Shown one piece after another: positions 44,208 to 56,279 of a stretch of DNA of 64,000 nt. A program made the translations under genes and the position numbers. Source of the stretch: Corythucha ciliata (Eukaryota; Arthropoda; Insecta; Hemiptera; Tingidae); assembly GCA_038030265.1 (NCBI GenBank), contig CM075938.1, forward strand, positions 18,825,009 to 18,889,008, read 5' to 3'. The stretch's first letter is position 1. Each line of letters begins with the position of its first letter. The notes under the pieces were generated by a model. That model ran no database searches. It saw nothing but the letters and a program-made list of their open reading frames with translations, and was not told where the DNA came from.

Positions 44208-45364
44208 TAGACCAGTCAATATAGACACAAAAATCGGGGTAAATCGCAAACATGCATGTGATCGATTTTTTTGTTGCGTGTTGTTAGGACCAATGAGAGC
44301 AGTTATTACTCAAGTTTGCAACCCTCAAACCCTTGTGCTTAACTCATGGCACTCGAAAAACTAAGAAATGTCATCACTTTTTCTGGTTTTTTAAACAAAA
44401 ATACCAGACGAAAGAGTTTTTCGAGCATGACCACAGTATACATTGTTAAAGCCAACTAAATTTGCTACAATTTAAGCCACGCCCGAGCATCCTTGGTCTG
44501 TTAGTTCAGGAAATACAGTCAATCAACAAAATACCTAATCTCGCCAAAAAGCGAGATTTTATTGGTAGGGTAATTTTTCAAGACCCGTTGCACTCAAATA
44601 CACGGTGATTGGTACTTGGTTGAACAAAATGAGAGGGGTGATTGTACACCCAAAATGCAACAAAAAATTGCCTATGACCTAAGGTCAGATTTCCATTCCT
44701 AGTTCAGATAATCAATTTGTTGTTTTTTAGCACATCACGGGTTTTCGCAACAAAAACATCTGTAACATGGGAAGTAAGCGTCCTAGGTTAAATCCAACGA
44801 CACCACTGAAAAGAGCACACTTTTTTTTGTGTGAGTAAAGACATTTTGTCTAATGATAGCGAAAAATTCTTTGAGTAAACTGGGAAAATATCAGGATATT
44901 TAAAAAAATTTCAGTTTTTGCCAACTGTTCAAAGCTAGACTATATTAGCCATGGTGCTCCCAGCGCCTGGCAAATTCCTCTAAAATTGTCTGAAGTAACT
45001 TAATTAAATACTTCATGCTTATTTTACTCCTGTCCTTCGCAATTTTTTGATAAAAATCCATTGTTATACCAAAAAATGAGGCAATTAGGCCCAGAGTGCC
45101 TACAAGAAGATCAAGAGCCATCCCTAAAACTTTTTTTTTCAGCTTGATTCACTTTTCCTGTGCTAATCTATGAGGAAAGACAAATTCAAGTTGAATTAGC
45201 TGAAAAAAAATTCTTGAAATAGCTTTGGTATCTTTGAGTTGAGCACAAGGTTTTGAAGGTTGCAAACTTGAGTATAAACTACTCTCATTGGCCCTAACAA
45301 TGTGCAAAAGAAAAAACAATGACATGCATATTTGCAATGTTTGATGTTTATATTGACTGGCCTA
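44208..45364. mobile_element. Long-TIR transposon with 3-bp TTA target duplication
   Basis: Inverted ends of about 140 bases start TAG(A/G)CCAGTCAATATA and include CTCAAGTTTGCAACC and CTTGTGCT(T/C)AACTC. TTA flanks both ends (44205-44207 and 45365-45367), as in PIF/Harbinger elements. The 1157 bases hold no transposase frame that I can see. Confidence 0.82.
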
Positions 45365-45492
45365 TTAAAAATTTTGCGACAAAAACAGATTTAAAAACAA
45401 TGAAATCTTGAAATGTCGTCCGAAAAACAGATTTTTCACGCTACAAATGGCAATATCTCATGGAGTTATTGTCATTTTAACTGTAACTGTAA

Positions 45493-46050
45493 AGCCACCT
45501 TCACATGCCGGCTTTTGGTAAAGCTGAGCTGTGGGCGGAAAGTTCTAGCTTTGAGCTGTGTCGGTTTGAGCCCTTCACATTGGGGCTGTGGACGAAGCCG
45601 CTTCACTTCTCGTACGGGCTAGCAGGTGAAGGCTGTTGTTTGCTGTTTCGATCCTGATTTACTTATTTAAAACGTATTTTTCCAACGAATTTCATCGTAT
45701 CGGATGCTAAAAGTATGCGATTCCGGAAACTAAGCGTGACGGAGCGCCTTGACTGTAGTGTGTTTTTAGTATCCTCGATACGGGAATCGGATACCAGAAT
45801 CTCAAGTGCGAAAACGGCCTTACTTAAACAATTTTTTTTCTGATAATAAATTTAATTGACAACAGAAATAACCTCCACAGATCAATCAAAGCCCAATACT
45901 TCCGGCTGTGCGCGGTGAAAGATAAACATGAACCATGTTTGGCTTTGAGCTGTTTTCTTCGAACGGTCACAGCGCGCTGTGGACTAGGAGCGCTCTAATT
46001 GGTTGAAGCCCACAGCTCAACTTGAACAAAGCTTGCATGTGAAGGCGGCT
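45493..46050. mobile_element. PIF/Harbinger-like MITE with TAA target duplication
   Basis: The ends are AGCCACCTTCACATGC and the inverted GCATGTGAAGGCGGCT, flanked by TAA on both sides (45490-45492 and 46051-46053). The 558 bases contain AGCTGTG-type repeats near both ends and a possible second MITE end (GCGAAAACGGCCTTA) at about 45810, but no transposase. Confidence 0.82.
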
Positions 46051-46439
46051 TAAATGGCAAAATCGCTTGAAAACTGGAAATTTCGTCTTCTTCCTCTCCC
46101 ACACTGGCTATATCAGCAGAAAACTACCTCACCTGAACCTGATCGGTTTGGCTACAAAACGTGAGTTACAAGTCCAGAAAAAGCAAATTCAACTCGATAA
46201 AAATGACAGTCAAAAATGACTTTGTAACCGTGGAACTTACTGAAATATAACGGAGCCTGTCAATCTCAAATAGCGCGTCAATTTTGCTTTCGAAAATACC
46301 CACCAATTGGTTCGTTGTTTTGTTTCGTATTTGTTGCGTAATTGAAATCTCGTCATAGAACCCAATTGTTCAGCTCCTAAAGTGTTTATTTAGTATGTTT
46401 ATTCAGTGACGAAACAGACGATATGGTCAATAAACTATA

Positions 46440-46700
46440 GTTTCGGGGGTTAACAATCTCTTAAATTATTAGTAAAGACGTGAAATAATCACTAAATTGC
46501 GAATATTACGGACTAAGCATAGGTATGAATTCGCCAGTTTCGGGGCTAAATAGCTGCAAAAATTACAAGGGGTGGTCAAACAGTAGAAATTCGAAGGATA
46601 AAATAGCCACGAAATTGAAAGTTTCAGGGCTAATATCAGTCAAATGGGATCAGTTTGGGATTATAGTCGCGAAAGTGCTTATTCGCGACTATGAACAGTG
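46440..46700 (+). repeat. Short degenerate array, family F-like
   Basis: Words such as GTTTCGGGGCTAAATAGC and TGCGAATATTACG repeat irregularly. It resembles the other family F runs but is weak. Confidence 0.4.
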
Positions 46701-46899
46701 AACACCCGCCAAATCACTATTATATGTATAGACAGAAAACCAGAGAAATTTCAAAGTAAATGATTATACGTTTCCTTGAATTGATTAGAAAATGCGTTAT
46801 TCAAAACAGAAATTGTATGGCCAAAAAGCCGCTGAACGGCAATGTTAAGAACGTCGCTCGAAATAAGTAAGTTTGCTATATTTTATCACCCAAAACCAT

Positions 46900-47372
46900 C
46901 CATTTGGTCAGAGGGTGGTGTATCGATGGGGGTCACCCTCGATTTTCATTTCTGACCAAGGGAGACCCTTTACGGGAAAAGCCTTCTCTGATAGACTGAA
47001 GGAGATAGATGTAACGCACCGAACCACCCCGTCCTATCACTCTCAATCAAACCCGACAGAAAGAATTAATCAAGTTCTGAAAAGAATGATAGCCTCGTAC
47101 GTCAACCGGGAGGAGAAAACGTGGGATACATTACTTCCACAATTTTATTTTTTTCCATCAATACAGCCATGAGCAGTATAGTACCGGATTCACACCGGCT
47201 TTCCTAAACTTGTGTAGAGAGCTGTGGCCTCATCGTATCGAACATCCTAACGTTTCTGGCGACTTCCCAGTACCTTCGGGTTCCGACTCCCCAGAAGCGA
47301 TGCAGCCCTGGACCCTAATTGAAAAATTCCGTCCCGAGGCACGAGAAAATATGCAGTCGTTCTGGTAACCAA
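46900..47372 (+). pseudogene. LTR-retrotransposon integrase remnant (Gypsy-like)
   Basis: A translated segment contains the retroviral-type integrase core signatures ISDQGRPFTGKAF (second catalytic Asp) and YHSQSNPTERINQVLK (catalytic Glu). A further piece after about 47170 reads TGFTPAFLNL in another frame, so at least one frameshift and a terminal stop break the gene. Reverse transcriptase, gag and LTRs were not found nearby. It is an old fragment. Confidence 0.85.
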
Positions 47373-47416
47373 CGACAAGGCTCCAAAACGACAACGATAA
47401 AACAAAACAACATTAG

Positions 47417-47551
47417 AGAGATTTTGCAAACAGCTCCGCTAACGCTAACGTTAACGCTATTCACATTTCAACCAACGAAATGTTTACTACTCTAGCAACG
47501 GGTACACAAAAATTAACTTTAGCGTTTACGGGGCTGGATGCAAAATCTCTC
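47417..47551. mobile_element. Short hairpin MITE, GAGAGATTTTGC ends
   Basis: GAGAGATTTTGCAAACAGC on the left pairs with the inverted GGCTGGATGCAAAATCTCTC on the right; CGCTAACGTTAAC pairs with TTAACTTTAGCG. It is 135 bases long, just past the integrase remnant. Confidence 0.75.
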
Positions 47552-47884
47552 AAATATGTCGTGGAAGTTATAGCCCGGGGCAAGTTGACAATAATAATCT
47601 TACTCGGATAGAAAGGAAAAGTGATTTGAATGAGGTAGGGTGAACTCCAACACTGCCTCTCTTTGTTTATATTATTTTGTTTTGAACGCGAAGGAAAAGA
47701 AGTGAGGAGAAAATAAAGAAAAAATAGATATCAGACCGGGCATCCGGACACACAATTAGTAGTCAAAATGTAATACCCCGCATCCTCTACAGTGGATCGT
47801 TCGATTTATTTATACCGAAGCAACCAATAGGCCGTCAACCCTTCGGTTCTGAAGCAAGGAAGCCACCAGCCTATTACACCAATT

Positions 47885-48848
47885 ATGCACAGCTTTGTTT
47901 CCCAGCTGAAAGGCCTACCATCCCCCACCCCAATAAATGTTCGTTTAGGTGCTGAGAGGATGGGCGGACCGCTCAAATATGGCTGTGAAGATTACTGGAC
48001 GTGGAATCACGATGACCGGAGTCAGGAAGTGCGACTCTACAAGGGATTTATGTTGGCACATTTTCATCCCAATTGGTCCTCAGGAACGGCGGCTGTTCGT
48101 GGAACGAGAATATTAAATAATGGCAGGTAAAAAACTCGCAGGGGATCATGTCTTGAAACAAATGAATATACGTCTTTTTTCGGCGTTTTATACAAAGGTA
48201 TTATTGGGAGCTCAGCCTCTCCCATAGAATTTACGGCACGAGTATGATGTTCGGCATAGCGACGAAACGAGCACGTCTTCACGCGAACGCCTTCGTCAAT
48301 CTAGTGGGTGAAGATGAAAACGGCTGGGGACTGTCACACAAAGGGCGAGTGTTTCACGCCGGTAAATGGGCCTATTACACGAGGCCGTTCAAAGAGAACG
48401 AGTCGACCACAGTCGGGGTTCTTTTCGACGGCGTCGCTGGAACGCTAACGTTTTACAAAGACGGCAACTGCCTCGGTGTCGCCTTCAAGGACCTCCACAA
48501 GGTTTTTCCCCTCATCATCACTTTTATATTGAACACCCACGCAACAAATTATCGTTTTCTCTTTTCTTTTTTTTTTTCTTTTTTTTCTAGGTTCGCGACA
48601 ATCTCTACCCAATCGTCTCATCGACGGCAGCCAAAACTGAAATGACCCTGTGCGAAATGCGACGCGACTTCGTCAATCTACAGGATCGCTGTCGGGCCGT
48701 CATCATTTCCCACGTCGGCTCTTCGGGCGACCTTGACTCAATACTACCGGACGAAGCCGTTCTTCCCCCTAAAATTCGTCACTATCTGTCCGAAGCTATG
48801 CATCGCACAATTAAGCCACAGAATAATTACTACGTTTTAGACTTTTGA
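47885..48848 (+). CDS. SPSB3: SPSB3-like SPRY domain/SOCS box protein, 3 exons
   Basis: Exons 47885-48126, 48198-48501, 48591-48848; GT-AG, phases 2 then 0; 267 aa. SPSB proteins are substrate receptors that join targets to Cullin-5/Elongin BC ubiquitin ligases. The SPRY domain (about residues 30-205) reads DYWTWNHDDRSQEV, SSGTAAVRGTRIL, YYWELSLSHRIYGTSMMFGI, GWGLSHKGRVFHAGK and GTLTFYKDGNCLGVAF, matching SPSB3 more than SPSB1/2/4. A SOCS-box-like end follows: LQDRCRAVII as BC box and LPPKIRHYLSE as the Cul-box-like part. The ATG at 47885 is the first in frame, but vertebrate SPSB3 has a longer N-terminus, so an upstream exon is possible. The second intron ends in a T-rich tract. It sits alone between two gene-free regions. 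Confidence 0.92.
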
Positions 48849-50479
48849 AAAATCAATTTTCTTTAAAATTTAGCCTAAATGTAAAACAAAAATAACAAAC
48901 TCGGGAACAATACTTGAAACAGTTTCTCCCTAGAGACCACTTATTTCTTCCACAGAAAAAGGGGAAAAAACAAGTGAATATATCCCTTTATTTTTTCTAC
49001 TTAGAGAATAAAGTGTACATAAGACATTATTCTTATTTTAACGTTATTCGTTATTTCTATTCTTTCAAAAGGCGCTGCTCTTTCGCCTTCTCTTTTATTT
49101 GTTTACTTCAAGGCCGAAGGAGTGCAATAAATAAATAGCTTACTATGTAGACCATAGGAAATAATGCAATGAAAATTGCCCTTAATTTTTAAGAAAAACA
49201 TCGTTAAGCCGTGGACTCTCTCGATGTGCCATATTTCGAGGAAACTTAACTTTTAAGATTTTTATTATAAGAATTTTAATAAGAATATAAGAAACGCTGA
49301 AAATTATTGTCAAATAACCCCCACTGAATGTTTTATGGTGAATTTCACCATCGGGGGTTAGGTTGTAGTCACCAAACTTCAACATTGTTTACATAAATTG
49401 TGACGCATTTTTTTCGTTGATTCTGAGTTAAAGTAACTCAAACCTTAACTCTCGGTGGTGAAATCCACCATTAGTGAATAATAATTGTTTTTGAGTTTTA
49501 TAATTTGTTGTTCGCACAGTTTTTTTGTTGTTAAAGTGTGCAATACTTCCTTTAAAATCAAAAGATGTTTTTTTCTTTAAAAATAGGAAGTAAATGATCT
49601 AGTCACCTAATAGTTACTTCAGATTGTGTACGTTACCAACAATGATTACTTACTTATTAGAAAAATTAGTGAACGGACGAAACGTAACCCGTTATACAAA
49701 GCTGCTATTTATGTAATTTTGTACCGTATAATTTGTAATTCTACGAATGAAGGTTGGTTTTTTTTTTCACCGAGAGAATTTGTTCTTACCAAGTTATTCC
49801 ACAATACATGGACAAAAACCGTTATTATGAAGCTTCGAGGCATCTATTAGAAGTGACCATTCGACCATGAAATATAGGGATCCTTAAAATCATTGAATTG
49901 GGGTGCCATTAATGAGTATAATTTAGATCCAATGTCGCTTAGAGACTGGCATTTTGAAAATCCCACCCACCTCGAACTCAGGAGCAGGGCTCTTAGAAGA
50001 GATCTCCGGCCGATCGGATACCGATGTGGGTCATTTTCGTCACTACAGAATTTTTATGGTTGAAGCCCGTTTGGCTAGCAAACAATTTTTGGGTTAGAGC
50101 GATTTTTCACTGGTTAAAAGTACTCAGGCGCGGATCAAGAGTCGGCTTAAGGAGGGGGACATATGATTCTATCCGGCCGGGGAAAATTGAGGAAACACAA
50201 AAGCAAGAAAAATTGAAAAAAATAACAACAACACTCGACAACTACCTATGTGACGTGAACTATTAGTTTTGGCAAAGATATGCCTCCCGCCGACTAACGT
50301 GAACTCAGCGCAGTGGTGCAGGGGAAGCTCTTTTGTCACTGCGATCGTGACCCTTAAAAAGTGGGTTTTTTTGTGAGCGAAATCCGAAAAATTACTTTTT
50401 TATTGAGTGAAACCAGCTAAAAACGGTTCTTAGTGCGAAAAATCGGCGCAATCGCTCACTGAAGTAGGCCATACCCAGC
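48849..50479. other. 3' flank of SPSB3 and intergenic, nothing firm
   Basis: AT-rich DNA. A weak inverted pair (GGTGAATTTCACC near 49340 and GGTGGTGAAATCCACC near 49455) could be an old MITE. No gene recognised. Confidence 0.35.
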
Positions 50480-51900
50480 GAAATTCCTTGTAACATTGTC
50501 AATTTCCTCATAAAGTAGACAATTTCCCCATAAATCTTATTATTTCCTCACAAAATTTACAATTTCCTCATAAAATAGACAAATTACTCATAAAATGTAT
50601 TATTTCCTCATAAAATTGACGATTTCCCAATAATTGTCAATTTCCTCATAAAATAGACAACTTCCCCATGAAATATATTATTTCCTCACAATTTCTTCTT
50701 AAAATTTACAATTTCTTCATAAAATTGACTATTTACTCATGAAATAGACAATTTCCTCATAAAATTGATGATTTCCCTATAAAATTGTCAATTTTCTCAT
50801 GAAATGGACAATTTCTCCATAAAATTGATCATTTCTTAATAAAATTAACAATTTCTTCATAAAAATTGACGATTTCCCGATAGAATTGTCAATTTCCTCA
50901 TAAAATAGACAACTTCCCCATAAAGTATATTATTTCCTCACAAAATTCATAATTTCCTCAAAAATGAGAAATCACTTCCGAATGAAAGTGATTTCTTCCG
51001 GACGACGATGGAAGGGCATAGCCCGACACGATTCTAGTTTCGAGAAAAAATGGGCTCCCTGGAGGGATTTGAACCCGCAACCTCTGGATTACTAGTCCAG
51101 CACGATGCTAATTGCGCCACGATGACGCCTTTGGCAGTCGTACTGCGAGGGATGCCATAAAAGTGACATTTTCCTCATAAAATGGACAATTTCCTCATAA
51201 AATAGACAGTTTCCTCATAAAATGGACAATTTCCTCATAAAATGGATAATTTATCCATAAAATTAATTATTTCTTCATAAAATTAATAGTTTCGTTATAA
51301 AATTGACGATTTCGCTAAAAAATTGTCAAGTTCCTCATAAAATAGACAACTTCCCCATAAAGTATATTATTCCCTAATAAATTTCATAATTTCCTCATAA
51401 AAGTGACAATTTCCTCTTAAAATTTACAAATTCCTCATAAAATTGAAAATTTCCCTATAAAATTGATAATTTTGAAGCCCATCGAGTCATGGGGCGAAAT
51501 AAGATCCAAGGACCAAAAATGAAACCGTCGTAAAATTGACGATTTCCTCGAGAAATCGACAATTTCGTGTTAAAATTAACGATAAAAAAATTTACGATTT
51601 TCTCTTGAAATTAATAATTTCCAATTCGACTAACAATTTCCCTACAAAATTGGAAATTCATTCAAAAAGGGCAATTTTCTCATGATATTGACAATTCGTC
51701 ATACAATAGTCATTTTCTTCAAAAAATTGACTATTTCCTTATTAAACTGAAGATGTACGCGTCAAATTGACAATTTTTAGACGAAAAATTTCCTCATAAA
51801 ATCAGCCATTATGCTCATAAGATTAAGATGTCATACAAAATTGAAAGTTTTCTCATAAAACAGACAATTTCGTTATGAAATTGACAATTTTTTCGTGAAA
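50480..51900 (+). repeat. Degenerate array, family D (TTTCCTCATAAAATTGACAA)
   Basis: About 60 units of 19-21 bases repeat TTTCCTCATAAAATTGACAA with drift, for 1.4 kb. It is interrupted once by a SINE at about 50993-51150. It is the cleanest array here; units on either side of the SINE match, showing the insertion came after array growth. Confidence 0.85.
50993..51150 (-). mobile_element. tRNA-derived SINE, copy 4, inside array D
   Basis: On the minus strand the anticodon arm CTGGACTAGTAATCCAG pairs well (AGT, threonine-like), then GGTTGCGGGTTCAAATCCC is box B, then GGGAGCCCATTTTTTCTCGA and the CGTCGTCCGGAAGAAAT end. It shares tail and end words with copies 1-3. The acceptor stem does not close, so it is a SINE rather than a tRNA gene. 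Confidence 0.75.
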
Positions 51901-52329
51901 CCATCGAGTTTTGTCACAGTGCATATTTGTTGCCTTTGACGGAGCATTTCACGTAAATTTTGCCTTGAATGTGGCGATTCACGTGTGTGTTTGCCCGGAT
52001 GTTGCGTTTTGCCCGCCGCCGTGGGGTAGTTTGCGTGCTTTACTCATTTTGCCGCGGCGGCTTTTCGAATGAGTTTTTTTCCACACAATGCGTTCCACGT
52101 CAATTTTCCCCCTCAGTGAGGCCATTGGCGAGAGATTTCCCCCTTAAATAACTTGGCATTTCGCATCTCTCGAGAACCTCTGACCCTCGGACCTCTGAGA
52201 TAATGACCCTAAAATTATAGAGGTGATCACCCCTCCTCGATGGGATTTTGGAGAAAAGGTTTTGATGATTTTTTTGCTCAAGCGACCTGGACTCCAAGGC
52301 GTCTGGCCATGGCCCCTCCCTTAGATCCG
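51901..52329. other. Spacer between arrays D and A, no gene
   Basis: No supported feature; the short plus-strand frame at 51969-52151 lacks homology. Confidence 0.35.
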
Positions 52330-53000
52330 CCGCTGAAAGTATTTTGGGGTTGGATATTTTAGTGATCGGACATTTTCGGGGTTAGAGCGGTTTTGTGGTT
52401 AGAGCGATTTTCTTCTGGTTGTATTTTGTGGTAAAACATTTTTGTGGTCTGACATTTTCGTGGTTAGCGCGTTTTGCGGTTTGAGCGTTTAGTGATTGGA
52501 GCGCTTTGTGATTAGATCGTTTTATGGATTGACCGTTTTGTAGGCAGAGAGTATACTGTGGTTAGAGCGTTTTGTGGTTAGCGCGTTATGTAGTTAGCGC
52601 GTCTTGTGTTTGGAACGTTTTGCGGTTAGAGCGTTTAGTAATTGGAGCGTTTTGTGGTTAGATCGTTTTATGGGTAGTGATTTTTGTGGCCCGAGCGTAT
52701 TGTCTGGCAACAGCCAACGGGCGCGGGCAGGGCGATCGAGAACCCGGTCTTGCACGTGTCGGGCCATTTCACGTCGTAAGGCGATTTTCCCCTTTTCACA
52801 ATGGAAATGGGTCACATTAATGACCTAACCCATTAGTACCAGGGACAAAACACAAACCGGGGCCAGAGCGTATTGTGGTTAGAGCGTTTTGTGGGTAGTG
52901 CGTTTTGTGGTTAGACCGTTTTGTGGTCAAAGCTATTTTCTACTGTTCAAACTATTTTGTGGTCGGACATTTTTGCAGTCAGAGCGTTTTGATTCACCCT
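52330..53000 (-). repeat. Degenerate array, family A copy 3 (inverted)
   Basis: GTTAGAGCGTTTTGTGG repeats about 25 times at 19-22 bases. Its complement is the AACCACAAAA(C)GCTCT phrase of the arrays at 9480 and 19205. A GC-richer insertion interrupts it at about 52700-52850. Confidence 0.75.
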
Positions 53001-53004
53001 GGAA

Positions 53005-53430
53005 ACTAATTAATTGAATGGATCGGAATCTTACAATTTTGCCCTGGAAACTGAATTTTCAGGCCTCAAAAAACTCGAAATTCGGCCCCGGAATCGGAAT
53101 CTGATTAGGTTTTGCTACAAAACGTTAATTTTGGCAAAGAAACAGATATTTTGGTTTTACAACTCAAAATATTAACTAAAATATTTGAGTTTTATAAACT
53201 CAAAAAACTGACTGCTTGACCCTTTGAAACCTCGTATGTGGCTACCTAGACCCCGACTGAATCGGAAACTTGTACCGTAGCCAAACAACTGGTGTTCTTG
53301 CTGCGGAAATTGACTATTCAGCCTGAAAACTGTGAATTTACTGCGAGGAACAATATATTTGGGGAGGAGGGTCCTAGTCCCGAAACTATCAGAACAAAGC
53401 AACTTAGCCCCAGAAACTAGTTTTTTACAT
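53005..53430 (+). repeat. Degenerate array, family F copy
   Basis: Repeated (G)GAAACT(G)A(A/C)(A/T)TTT and (A/T)(G/C)GCCC words, directly abutting the family A array and the LINE tail. Confidence 0.45.
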
Positions 53431-53456
53431 TATAATTATCCACTGAGATACGCACT

Positions 53457-54365
53457 TTATTTTTTTTATTTATTTTTTTTTTTTATTTTATTAAAATGGG
53501 GAGGGAAGCCCAGAAGAAACTATCTCCTACCAAGCTCGACCTATAAGATCTATTGTGGTGTCCCCTCAGGTTGCCCTGCCAAGAAAGACGCTAGTTTTCA
53601 AGCGTCCTCCACCACCACTCCTTAACGAAGTTGAGGATATTTCCCGAGATGACCTCCGGTTGAAGCACATCATTTCCAAGATGTTGAAAGCGAAACCGCC
53701 CCAGAGCCTGGCACTCACACAGTACGTGCGCTGCGGTTTCCACGGCCAAGTCGCAAAATCTGCAAATGTCCGTGTCAGACAGTGTATATCGAAGGGCACA
53801 ATGTCCCGTTAGCAGTCCCACCAAGATCCTGAGGTCTCCTCGGCTCAGAGAGATCAGACCCTTCTCCGATCGTCCCTTTGGAGTGACAAAGAGCTTTGCC
53901 TGCCTGAGACCTGGTTGTCTAACCCAGTGTTCACGATGCCTCTCGTCCAACCACGCCTGCACCTGCCTCTTCGTGAAGGACTTCATGACCCCGAGACTTG
54001 GCTCCGGGCCCACGTAAGGCATCTCTGATCCTCTCTTCGCGAGTTGATCAGCCATTTCATTCCCCTCAAACCCCTTGTGACCCGGCACCCTCATCAAAGT
54101 AAGGCTGTTTGCCGTTGCCACAGGCCTGAGGGCTTCAAGACATCCCCAAACTAGCTTCGAATTCACGACACTTGAGCCTAGTGCTTTAAAAGCCGCCTGC
54201 CTGTCAGACAGGATAAAGATCTTCGCTTTCCGGAGACCCCTCTTACTAATCTTCCGCGCACAGGCTTCTATAGCATAGATCTCCGCCTGAAAGATGTGGC
54301 GGTCGTCCCAAGGGACTCCCAATGCTGAAGCCTGGGGCCAAAGACCCCAATTTCGCACTTTAATA
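53457..54365 (-). mobile_element. 5'-truncated non-LTR retrotransposon (RNase H end)
   Basis: An open frame ending at 53591 encodes an RNase H domain: FQAEIYAIEACA (catalytic Glu), FILSDRQAAFKAL (Asp) and PGHKGFEGNEMADQLAKRG (Asp). It is followed by a CRFC..H..CEC zinc-knuckle of the kind found at the end of Jockey/R1-type ORF2. About 95 bases of 3' UTR and an A-rich tail (T-rich at 53459-53495 on the forward strand) follow. Truncation falls at the start of the RNase H domain, before its first Asp. The frame is undamaged, so the insertion is probably recent. Confidence 0.88.
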
Positions 54366-54384
54366 GTAAAATACAATTTTTTTT

Positions 54385-54830
54385 GCCACGAAATCTAGAT
54401 TTTCGGTCCAAAACTGGTAATTAATGCGTGAAACTGCCTTTGACCCGGAAACGATCTAATTCAGTCCGAGAAATAAATAACACGACTCTAGAACTGACAA
54501 TTTAAGCCACGTAGTATTATTTCCCGTCCAAAACTAGCACCTTTCCTGGGAAAAGGTGGTTTTAGACTTCTATTCTGTCCAAAAACTGACAATTTTGCCC
54601 CCAGAAAACGATACGTCTATGCAATAAACTGTAAATTTTGGTACCCTGGGACACCCTAGGCATGGTAACTATAACTAGTAATTTAACTCCTCGAACTGAC
54701 CCACCGCACCTGAGACGATTTGTTTTTCACCAGGAACTCACAGACCTGCATGTGTGTATACTGCCACTAGTTTTTCGGCCCAATAATTAACAATAATTGT
54801 AGGCCAGTATAAATATCAAATATAAAAATA
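54385..54830 (+). repeat. Degenerate array, family F copy
   Basis: Repeated AAACTGACAATTT(T)GCCCC-like words. It begins where the LINE fragment stops, so the LINE may have inserted into one longer family F array (53005-54830). Confidence 0.45.
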
Positions 54831-54974
54831 TCATACCCGAGCTGCTGAGGGCCGACATCAATTGGGTAGAGTTGCATGACTGCATGGTGGAGAGGGCTTG
54901 TTTGGCAAACTTTGGACTCTGTACATAATGCATGTAGGTCACTGGGTCAAATCGTATGAACTCGTTACGTTAGA

Positions 54975-55262
54975 GCCGGGCGGGAGCGGGTGAGATCACG
55001 CCCACACTTCAAAAAAGGCTCCCGCACTTTCGCGCCTCCTTCGACCTGGAGCCGAGTACCTAAGCCAGAAAGCCCGGTAGCTGGCCTAAAACTGACAAGA
55101 TAGCAACAGTTCTTCAACCGGTCTTTTCGCTCAAGAAATGTGTACTCTGCGTGTGTGTTGAAAGGCGATGTTTTGCAGTCGCGTGAAAACAGGAAGGGGG
55201 GAGGGATTCGAACCCGCAATGTGAATCTCCGGTCCGGTGCCCAAAACTTTCGGGCCACCGCG
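54975..55262 (-). mobile_element. Second tRNA-derived SINE family
   Basis: On the minus strand GCCGCGGTGGCCCGAAAG resembles box A and TGCGGGTTCGAATCCCTCC is an almost perfect box B, 45 bases apart. About 200 bases of unrelated body follow to about 54975. The body differs from SINE copies 1-4, so it is a different family or a tRNA pseudogene. Confidence 0.55.
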
Positions 55263-55609
55263 GCATTCAAGGAGCGACTATTCTACTCCGGGTGATCTCT
55301 TATCCCGCCGAATCACCGCCATAGTCTTATATGATCGCGTTTTCCCGTCCCCTGCTCTTGGTTTCCTGGTGAAAAAACTGGAAATGAGGCACTGGAACTT
55401 GAAAGCTCAGCCTTCTGGAAAAGGGGTCGGTAACACCCCACCTCTCCCTTTACCAAGAAAACCCAATTTTAAAGAATTAAAATTGGATGAAGCTAAGTGT
55501 CTGGGGGGTTCCTAACTCGAGGAATCTGAAAATTGAAATGTTTTTTCGATCAAACAAACTGTAGATGTGTTCAGGTCATTAATTTATCTCAATAAGTGAC
55601 TATCACAGG
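55263..55609. other. Intergenic, nothing recognised
   Basis: No supported feature. Confidence 0.3.
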
Positions 55610-55870
55610 AATAATGAATTCGGCTAGAAAATAGTCAATTTCACTCCGGAAACCGGCTATTCAGCCTTTAAAAAAATGGAATAGTATACCTCGACTCAGA
55701 ACTCGGCGCTGGAAATCGTCAATTCATCCCCACAAACGAGGCGAGGCAAGGGCACAGCTGTCCTGCTTGCTTCTTCAACTTGTCTTTTTTCGAAACCAGT
55801 CACACTCATAAACTGTCAATTTGTCCCATAAACAGACAGATTAGCAATAAAACTAAATATTATTTTTACC
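55610..55870 (+). repeat. Degenerate array, family F copy
   Basis: GTCAATT(T)(C/G)(A/T)(C/T)CC and GAAAC words at irregular 25-35 base spacing; weak. Confidence 0.4.
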
Positions 55871-55894
55871 CCTGAAAAACCAAGAAAATCTTAG

Positions 55895-56170
55895 GTACGT
55901 TCACCCGCAGCTAAAATTGAGAAAACGCCAATTCGCGGTTTGTGGAGGCAACTTTGTGGCTAACGTGAATTCTCGGTAAAGTAAAAAAACGCTAATTCAC
56001 GGCTGAAATGTTGAAAACCTACGATATGCGATGCTCTTGAGTCAAGTTCACGGCTACAATTAAGAAAAATCTCAAATTCATGGCTAGAATTTTGAAAATG
56101 CGCTAATTCACAGCTGAAATTAAGGAAAAACGCTCATTCGCAGCTAAAATTGAGAGAAATCGCCTCCAAA
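55895..56170 (-). repeat. Degenerate array, family C copy 5 (inverted)
   Basis: GCTAAAATTGAGAAAA(A)CGC and CTAATTC(A/G)CGGCT are the complements of the family C words. Unit length is about 28-32 bases. Confidence 0.6.
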
Positions 56171-56279
56171 TTACATCATTTGGAGCTAAATAACTGCGAA
56201 ATTGTAAGTTTCGGGTCCAAATATCCGTGACTAGTTTTTTTAGTTATTTATTTTCGTGAATGCAAGTTTCAGGGCTTTT

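Noticed and set aside
50480..51900. CRISPR-like array of 20-base units
   Set aside because: Units are degenerate and contiguous with no constant repeat and unique spacer alternation; the DNA is from an animal genome.
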